Positions 6,660-10,732 of a DNA stretch of 10,732 nucleotides are shown here, piece after piece; within the stretch, counting starts at the first letter, position 1, and every line of letters begins with the position of its first letter. Made by a program: the position numbers and the translations under genes. Below the pieces are notes generated by a model, which saw only the letters and a program-made list of their open reading frames with translations, searched no databases and was not told the DNA's origin. The stretch is from positions 1-10,732 of the forward strand of contig JAFUEG010000032.1 of the NCBI GenBank assembly GCA_017464045.1, in the 5' to 3' direction. The stretch comes from Lachnospiraceae bacterium. Its GTDB lineage: Bacteria; Bacillota_A; Clostridia; Lachnospirales; Lachnospiraceae.

Positions 6660-8147
6660 ATGGAGCTTATATATAAGAGTACAAGAAATTCAAACGAAAC
6701 TGCAACTGCATCTATGGCTATATTGAAGGGCCTGGCAAATGAAGGCGGATTGTTTGTTCCTGATAGTATTCCTTCCTTTGATGTATCACTTGAAGAGCTT
6801 GCTAAGATGGATTATAGGGAAGTTGCTTATAATGTTATGAAGCTTATGCTCACCGATTTTACGGAGGAAGAGTTAAGACATTGTATAAACAGTGCTTATG
6901 ACGATAAATTTGATACAAAAGAGATTGCACCTTTAGTCAAGAAAGCAGGGGCATATTATCTTGAGCTTTTCCATGGCTCAACAATTGCATTTAAGGATAT
7001 GGCACTTTCGATTCTTCCGTATCTTCTTACAACCTCTGCAAAGAAAAATAATGTTCATAATGAAATAGTCATACTTACTGCTACTTCAGGCGATACCGGA
7101 AAGGCTGCTCTGGCAGGCTTTGCGGATGTTCCGGGTACAAAGATTATAGTATTTTACCCAAAGAACGGCGTCAGTCCGATACAGGAAAAGCAGATGGTTA
7201 CACAAAAGGGAGCTAACACATTTGTTGTCGGCATAAAAGGAAACTTTGATGATGCGCAGACCGGTGTTAAAAATATGTTCTCCGATGTTGAGCTTAATAA
7301 GTATCTTGGCGAGAAGGGATATCAGTTCTCATCAGCCAATTCAATTAATATCGGAAGACTTGTACCACAGATGGTTTATTATGTTTATGCATATACAAGA
7401 CTTGTTGCGGACGGAAACATAAAAGCAGGGGACAAGATAAATGTTGTTGTTCCTACAGGTAATTTCGGTAATATCCTTGCTGCCTACTATGCTAAGCAGA
7501 TGGGGCTGCCGATTAATAAGTTTATCTGTGCATCAAATGAAAATAAGGTGCTTTACGATTTCTTTGCAACAGGAAACTATAACAGAAACAGAGAATTTAT
7601 ACTTACCTCATCACCATCCATGGATATACTTATTTCAAGCAATCTTGAAAGACTTATATACAGGATTGCAGGAAATGATGCTGTTAAAAATAAGGAGCTT
7701 ATGACTGCGCTTACGGGTAATGGCGAGTACACAATAACCGAGGACATGAAAAAAGAACTTTCAGATTTTTATGGAAATTATGCATCGGAAGCTGAAACCG
7801 CTGCAACTATAAAGAAGGTTTATGAAAGTGATTCATATATAATGGATACTCATACAGCAGTAGCTGCATCTGTTTATGATAAATATGTAAAGGAAACAGG
7901 TGATGATACACCTACGGTTATAGCATCTACGGCAAGTCCGTACAAATTTACAAGAAGTGTTATGAACGCGATTGACAGCGAGTATGATAAAAAGACTGAT
8001 TTTGAGCTTGTTGATGAGCTTAATCGTCTGTCAGGTGTAAAGGTTCCACAGGCTATCGAAGATATAAGAACAGCACCTGTAAGACACAACACAGTTTGCG
8101 AAAAGGATAAGATGCTCGATGAAGTAAAGGGATTCCTTGGAATTTAG
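6660..8147 (+). CDS. thrC: threonine synthase
   Basis: The start at 6660 (495 residues, MELIYKSTRNS) is favoured over the in-frame ATG at 6639 because AAGAGGAG (6643-6650) sits 9 bases before it and because threonine synthases of this long type begin with a similar 'YxSTR' strand. The enzyme converts O-phosphohomoserine and water to threonine and phosphate, using PLP. The PLP lysine is Lys112 in HGSTIAFKDMALSILP (105-120). The phosphate/PLP-binding loop is ATSGDTGKAALAGF (141-154), and a PTGNFGNILAAYYAKQMG stretch (265-282) is the family's second glycine-rich loop. The C-terminal half is full length with no damage. No other threonine-pathway gene is in the window. There is no terminator before the preQ1 riboswitch 12 bases downstream, so its transcript probably ends at, or reads through, the riboswitch terminator. 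Confidence 0.96.
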   Translation: MELIYKSTRNSNETATASMAILKGLANEGGLFVPDSIPSFDVSLEELAKMDYREVAYNVMKLMLTDFTEEELRHCINSAYDDKFDTKEIAPLVKKAGAYYLELFHGSTIAFKDMALSILPYLLTTSAKKNNVHNEIVILTATSGDTGKAALAGFADVPGTKIIVFYPKNGVSPIQEKQMVTQKGANTFVVGIKGNFDDAQTGVKNMFSDVELNKYLGEKGYQFSSANSINIGRLVPQMVYYVYAYTRLVADGNIKAGDKINVVVPTGNFGNILAAYYAKQMGLPINKFICASNENKVLYDFFATGNYNRNREFILTSSPSMDILISSNLERLIYRIAGNDAVKNKELMTALTGNGEYTITEDMKKELSDFYGNYASEAETAATIKKVYESDSYIMDTHTAVAASVYDKYVKETGDDTPTVIASTASPYKFTRSVMNAIDSEYDKKTDFELVDELNRLSGVKVPQAIEDIRTAPVRHNTVCEKDKMLDEVKGFLGI

Positions 8148-8158
8148 AAAATATAATA

Positions 8159-8202
8159 AGACAGTTCGTTTGTACCATCCTGTCTATAAAAAAAACCAGG
8201 AC
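8159..8202 (+). promoter_or_regulatory. preQ1-I (type I class) riboswitch aptamer
   Basis: P1 is AGACAG (8159-8164) with CTGTCT (8180-8185). The loop begins TTC, as in the Bacillus subtilis queC aptamer, and the base just before the 3' P1 strand is C8179, the position that pairs with preQ1 in known structures. An A-rich tail ATAAAAAAAA (8186-8195) follows, then CCAGG, which can form the H-type pseudoknot P2 with the loop (TTTG 8169-8172 with CAGG 8197-8200, including two G-U pairs). Order and spacing match the preQ1-I consensus, and the genes downstream make preQ0. CCAGGAC (8196-8202) can instead pair with GTCTTGG (8228-8234), disrupting the terminator. Ligand binding would therefore favour termination, switching the operon off when preQ1 is plentiful. 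The P2 pairing is weaker than usual, the main reservation. Confidence 0.8.
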
Positions 8203-8219
8203 TAAAGCATGAAAAAATG

Positions 8220-8252
8220 CCATAGAGGTCTTGGGACTTCTATGGTTTTTTT
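8220..8252 (+). terminator. riboswitch-controlled intrinsic terminator before queD
   Basis: CCATAGAGGTC (8220-8230) pairs with GACTTCTATGG (8235-8245) over 11 bp (one G-U) around a TTGG loop, followed by seven T (8246-8252). Part of its left arm and loop (GTCTTGG, 8228-8234) is complementary to CCAGGAC in the aptamer tail, giving a classical mutually exclusive antiterminator. Confidence 0.88.
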
Positions 8253-8260
8253 ATGCACAG

Positions 8261-8334
8261 AGCGCCGAAAGGAATATGTCAGCTAAAGCTGACCGGCGGC
8301 TCGCGCACGAGCAGGGTGCGATTTCATCTTCCCT
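8261..8334 (+). ncRNA. unassigned GC-rich structured leader between riboswitch terminator and queD
   Basis: In a region where most sequence is AT-rich, 38 of the 60 bases at 8261-8320 are G or C. Perfect stems nest here: CGCCG (8263-8267) with CGGCG (8294-8298), enclosing GTCAGC-TAAA-GCTGAC (8278-8293). Next to them, GCTCG (8299-8303) with CGAGC (8308-8312) competes with CGCAC (8304-8308) and GTGCG (8316-8320), giving two mutually exclusive folds. AGGG (8313-8316) may also pair with CCCT (8331-8334). I recognise no riboswitch, tRNA or ribozyme consensus. It may be a second regulatory RNA, a processing site or an inserted element. The stems are seen; the function is unknown. The rest of 8253-8366 is AT-rich, ending in the queD ribosome binding site. 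Confidence 0.4.
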
Positions 8335-8366
8335 ACTCGATTTTCATATTTTGTAAGGAGGTTAAT

Positions 8367-8789
8367 ATGTATACTTTAAAAACAAGATCGGGCTTTGACA
8401 GCGCACATTTTTTAAAGGGATATGACGGAAAGTGTTCCAATATTCATGGACATCACTGGAGTGTTGAGATAGTTGTGGGAAGCGATTCTTTGAGTGAAGA
8501 TGAGCAAATCCGGGGAATGGTTGTTGATTTTTCGGAATTAAAGAAGGATTTAAGAGAGATTACAGATGGTCTTGACCATAGTCTTATAATTGAAAGGGGA
8601 AGTCTTAAAGACAAAACCATGGAAGCTCTTACCGAGGAAAACTTCAAGATTGTAGAGCTTGACATGAGACCGACGGCTGAAAATTTTGCAAAGTATTTTT
8701 ATGATCTTATGAGTGATAAAGGATATAAGGTTATTGAGTCGGTTGTTTATGAAACGAAAAATAATTGTGCGGGGTATAGACAGGATTAA
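8367..8789 (+). CDS. queD: 6-carboxy-5,6,7,8-tetrahydropterin synthase (QueD)
   Basis: The protein has 140 residues from ATG 8367, fixed by a perfect AAGGAGG at 8355-8361. The frame is open a further 38 codons upstream (ATG 8253), but that part runs through the structured leader and has no ribosome binding site. QueD belongs to the PTPS fold and converts dihydroneopterin triphosphate to 6-carboxytetrahydropterin. Visible features are zinc histidines in DSAHFL (His14) and IHGHHW (His27, His29), the catalytic Cys23 in GKCSNIHGH, LDHSLI (Asp70/His71), RPTAENFAKYFY (101-112) for oligomer and substrate contacts, and Glu129 in YETKNNCAGY, the pterin-anchoring position. It is the first gene of the preQ0 operon and is followed by queE after 3 bases. 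Confidence 0.95.
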   Translation: MYTLKTRSGFDSAHFLKGYDGKCSNIHGHHWSVEIVVGSDSLSEDEQIRGMVVDFSELKKDLREITDGLDHSLIIERGSLKDKTMEALTEENFKIVELDMRPTAENFAKYFYDLMSDKGYKVIESVVYETKNNCAGYRQD

Positions 8790-8792
8790 TCT

Positions 8793-9461
8793 ATGGGAAA
8801 ATTTAAGGTAGTGGAAAAATTCGTCAGTATCAACGGAGAAGCAAGGTGCGCAGGTGAGCTTGCCTGTTTTATAAGATTTGCGGGGTGCAATCTTAATTGC
8901 TCTTATTGTGATACGAAATGGGCAAATGAAAAAAATGCACCGTATGAGATACTTAGCGAAGAAGAAATATATGAATATATAAAGGATACAAATATCAGGA
9001 ATGTTACATTGACCGGCGGAGAACCGCTGATTCAGGATAACATTAAAAGACTTGTCACCATGCTATCGAGAGATAAGTCGCTCAGGGTAGAGGTGGAAAC
9101 CAACGGAGCGGTTGATTTAAAGGAGTATTATGATATAGGAGATAATGTTACATTTACTGTAGATTACAAGCTCCCCAAAAGCGGCATGGAAGATAAGATG
9201 TGCATGGATAACTTTAAGAATATTCGAAGCACGGATACGGTTAAATTTGTAGTTTCGGATTATAATGATTTGTTAAAGGCAAAGGAAATCATTGAACGCT
9301 ATTCGCTGGATAAAAAAACAATGGTTTACATAAGTGCATGCTTTGGCGAAATAAAGAACGAAGATATTGTAAAATTTATGATAGATAATAATATGAATTC
9401 AGTCAGACTTCAGCTTCAGATACATAAATATATATGGAGCCCTGATAAGAAAGGAGTATAA
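8793..9461 (+). CDS. queE: 7-carboxy-7-deazaguanine synthase (QueE), radical SAM
   Basis: The protein has 222 residues, a normal length for clostridial QueE. It is a radical SAM enzyme that rearranges 6-carboxytetrahydropterin into 7-carboxy-7-deazaguanine. The cluster motif is [11 protein letters not shown], with Cys32, Cys36 and Cys39 (CxxxCxxC), preceded by the QueE-type N-terminus [25 protein letters not shown], given here in outline only (residues 7-31). [10 protein letters not shown] (72-81) is the SAM-binding GGE motif and VEVETNGA (99-106) the following strand. QLQIHKYIW near the C-terminus matches the family's conserved end. Only 3 bases separate it from queD, so its ribosome binding site lies inside the end of queD; folE starts 1 base after its stop. 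No abnormality is seen. Confidence 0.95.
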   Translation: MGKFKVVEKFVSINGEARCAGELACFIRFAGCNLNCSYCDTKWANEKNAPYEILSEEEIYEYIKDTNIRNVTLTGGEPLIQDNIKRLVTMLSRDKSLRVEVETNGAVDLKEYYDIGDNVTFTVDYKLPKSGMEDKMCMDNFKNIRSTDTVKFVVSDYNDLLKAKEIIERYSLDKKTMVYISACFGEIKNEDIVKFMIDNNMNSVRLQLQIHKYIWSPDKKGV

Positions 9462-9462
9462 A

Positions 9463-10041
9463 ATGGCAATTGATAAGGATGCGATAAGAGAACATATAAG
9501 AGGGATAATAACAGCACTTGGTGACAATCCGGACAGAGAGGGATTAAAGGAAACTCCGGACAGAGTTGCGCGTATGTATGAGGAAGTATTTGAGGGCATG
9601 AACTATACCAATGATGAGATAGCGGATATGTTCACAAAGTATTTTGAAAAGCCCGAGAGTGACTGTAAGGAAATGGTTTTTGTTAAGGATATAGAGGTAT
9701 TCAGCTACTGTGAGCATCATATGGCACTTATGTACGATATGAAAGTTTCGGTAGCTTATATTCCAAAGGACAAGGTTCTGGGCTTAAGTAAAATTGCCAG
9801 AATAGCTGATATGGTTGCCAAGAGATTACAGCTTCAGGAAAGAATAGGCACTGATATAGCATATATAATGAAAAAAGTTACAGGCTCGGAGGATGTAGCT
9901 GTAATAATTGAAGGCTGTCACAGCTGTATGACTGCACGTGGTATAAAAAACCGAAGCTCAAAAACCATAACCACAACCTTCAGCGGTCAGTTTTTAGAAG
10001 ATGCAGCTTTGCAAAACAGGCTGATGCTTCTTTTGAAATAA
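9463..10041 (+). CDS. folE: GTP cyclohydrolase I (FolE1)
   Basis: The protein has 192 residues; AAGGAG (9451-9456) overlaps the end of queE. It opens GTP to dihydroneopterin triphosphate, the common precursor of folate and 7-deazaguanines. The active-site set is complete: [15 protein letters not shown] (78-92) with zinc Cys83 and catalytic/zinc histidines 85-86; [16 protein letters not shown] (99-114); [11 protein letters not shown] (123-133); and [13 protein letters not shown] (151-163) with zinc Cys155 and catalytic His153. The N-terminal [20 protein letters not shown] (20-39) is the classic FolE1 motif. These zinc ligands make it the zinc-dependent type IA enzyme, not FolE2. Its position inside the que operon places it under preQ1 control and suggests it mainly feeds queuosine synthesis; whether it also serves folate depends on other folE copies not visible here. 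Confidence 0.96.
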   Translation: MAIDKDAIREHIRGIITALGDNPDREGLKETPDRVARMYEEVFEGMNYTNDEIADMFTKYFEKPESDCKEMVFVKDIEVFSYCEHHMALMYDMKVSVAYIPKDKVLGLSKIARIADMVAKRLQLQERIGTDIAYIMKKVTGSEDVAVIIEGCHSCMTARGIKNRSSKTITTTFSGQFLEDAALQNRLMLLLK

Positions 10042-10075
10042 AAATGTGTCATGACAATATGAAAGGAATAAAACA

Positions 10076-10732
10076 ATGAAAAATATGGATGAAGCCGTTG
10101 TTATTTTCAGTGGTGGACAGGATAGTACGACATGCCTGCTATGGGCAAATAAAAATTATAAAAAGGTTTTTGCTGTGTCCTTTGATTATAATCAAAGACA
10201 CGTTAAGGAGCTTGATTGTGCAAAGGAAATATGCAATGAACTTGGCGTGGAACACCGGATACTTGACATGGAATTACTTAATCAGCTGGCGCCAAACTCA
10301 CTTACACGTTCGGATATAGAGGTTGACGAAAATGCACCGGAGGATGGGACACCTCCCAACTCATTTGTTGACGGAAGAAATATGGTTTTTATTCTTTTTG
10401 CAGCAATTTTTGCAAAACAGAAGGGAATTAGTGATATAATAACAGGAGTATCACAAAGTGATTTTTCCGGATATCCGGATTGCAGGGATGTGTTTATTAA
10501 ATCAATGAATGTTACACTTAATCTTGCAATGGATTATGAATTTAATATAATCACGCCTCTTATGTGGATAGATAAGGAAGCTACATGGGAGCTTGCCGAT
10601 AGGCTTGGCGGATTTGAACTTGTCAGAGAGAAAACTCTTACATGTTACAATGGAATAAAAGGAGACGGATGCGGAAACTGTCCGGCTTGCAAGCTTCGTA
10701 AGAGGGGATTGGAGGCATACCTTGAGAAAAAA
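10076..10732 (+). CDS. queC: 7-cyano-7-deazaguanine synthase (QueC), 3' end beyond window
   Basis: ATG 10076 follows GAAAGGAA (10061-10068), 34 bases after the folE stop. The frame is open for 219 codons to the last base, so the stop lies outside, probably within a few residues since QueC is usually about 220-230 long. QueC is an ATP-dependent amidotransferase-like enzyme turning 7-carboxy-7-deazaguanine and ammonia into preQ0. Visible features are the PP-loop [14 protein letters not shown] (11-24), FDYNQRH (36-42), [11 protein letters not shown] (95-105), [12 protein letters not shown] (126-137) and a C-terminal zinc site Cys190, Cys199, Cys202, Cys205 (CX8CX2CX2C, in [18 protein letters not shown]). 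It is intact as far as seen and completes the GTP-to-preQ0 route. Confidence 0.96.
   Translation, partial: MKNMDEAVVIFSGGQDSTTCLLWANKNYKKVFAVSFDYNQRHVKELDCAKEICNELGVEHRILDMELLNQLAPNSLTRSDIEVDENAPEDGTPPNSFVDGRNMVFILFAAIFAKQKGISDIITGVSQSDFSGYPDCRDVFIKSMNVTLNLAMDYEFNIITPLMWIDKEATWELADRLGGFELVREKTLTCYNGIKGDGCGNCPACKLRKRGLEAYLEKK

Noticed and set aside
8152..8157. A perfect TATAAT between thrC and the riboswitch as the que operon promoter.
   Set aside because: It has no -35 partner, and transcription would start inside the 5' strand of riboswitch stem P1, removing part of the aptamer.
8299..8340. A tRNA 3' half (the stretch around 8313-8334 faintly recalls a T-arm and acceptor).
   Set aside because: The T-stem does not pair, no matching 5' acceptor strand exists upstream, and there is no anticodon arm of the right geometry on either strand.
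8253..8366. A 38-codon N-terminal extension of QueD starting at ATG 8253.
   Set aside because: It runs through the structured GC-rich leader, directly follows the terminator T-run, has no ribosome binding site, and QueD proteins begin where AAGGAGG places the start (8367).

Overview
The window looks like chromosome from an AT-rich, low-GC Gram-positive anaerobe, most probably a Lachnospiraceae member (Lachnospira/Butyrivibrio/Roseburia type). This rests on A/T-ending codons and AGA arginine codons, strong AGGAGG-type ribosome binding sites, an NlpC/P60-like cysteine peptidase and a 3D-domain wall protein, both membrane anchored, and a preQ1-I type riboswitch. The genus is inference.

Left part (1-2843): the end of an unidentified gene, then an exonuclease III gene that is complete except for one in-frame TGA at codon 41. 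Overlapping its end is an AsnB-type synthetase whose N-terminal glutaminase domain is truncated and lacks the catalytic Cys2, while its ATP-dependent synthetase domain is intact. The 334-base gap that follows is mostly filled by a roughly 247-bp imperfect palindrome that resembles a MITE-like or structured-RNA element.

Middle part (2844-6638): a membrane-anchored NlpC/P60-like protein with a short in-frame tandem repeat near its N-terminus; a TspO/MBR family membrane protein; a minus-strand protein with two AP2-like DNA-binding modules around a degenerate HNH-like core; and, divergent from it, a membrane-anchored 3D-domain protein with a near-consensus promoter and a strong terminator.

Right part (6639-10732): thrC (threonine synthase), followed within 12 bases by a preQ1-I riboswitch with a visible terminator/antiterminator switch. 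It controls a tight operon queD-queE-folE-queC. FolE makes dihydroneopterin triphosphate from GTP, QueD converts it to 6-carboxytetrahydropterin, QueE forms 7-carboxy-7-deazaguanine and QueC makes preQ0, the precursor of preQ1 and tRNA queuosine. All four GTP-to-preQ0 enzymes are present; queC runs to the window edge without a stop. Between the riboswitch terminator and queD lies a GC-rich stretch with nested perfect stems that matches no riboswitch class I can name. It is the best candidate here for something undescribed.
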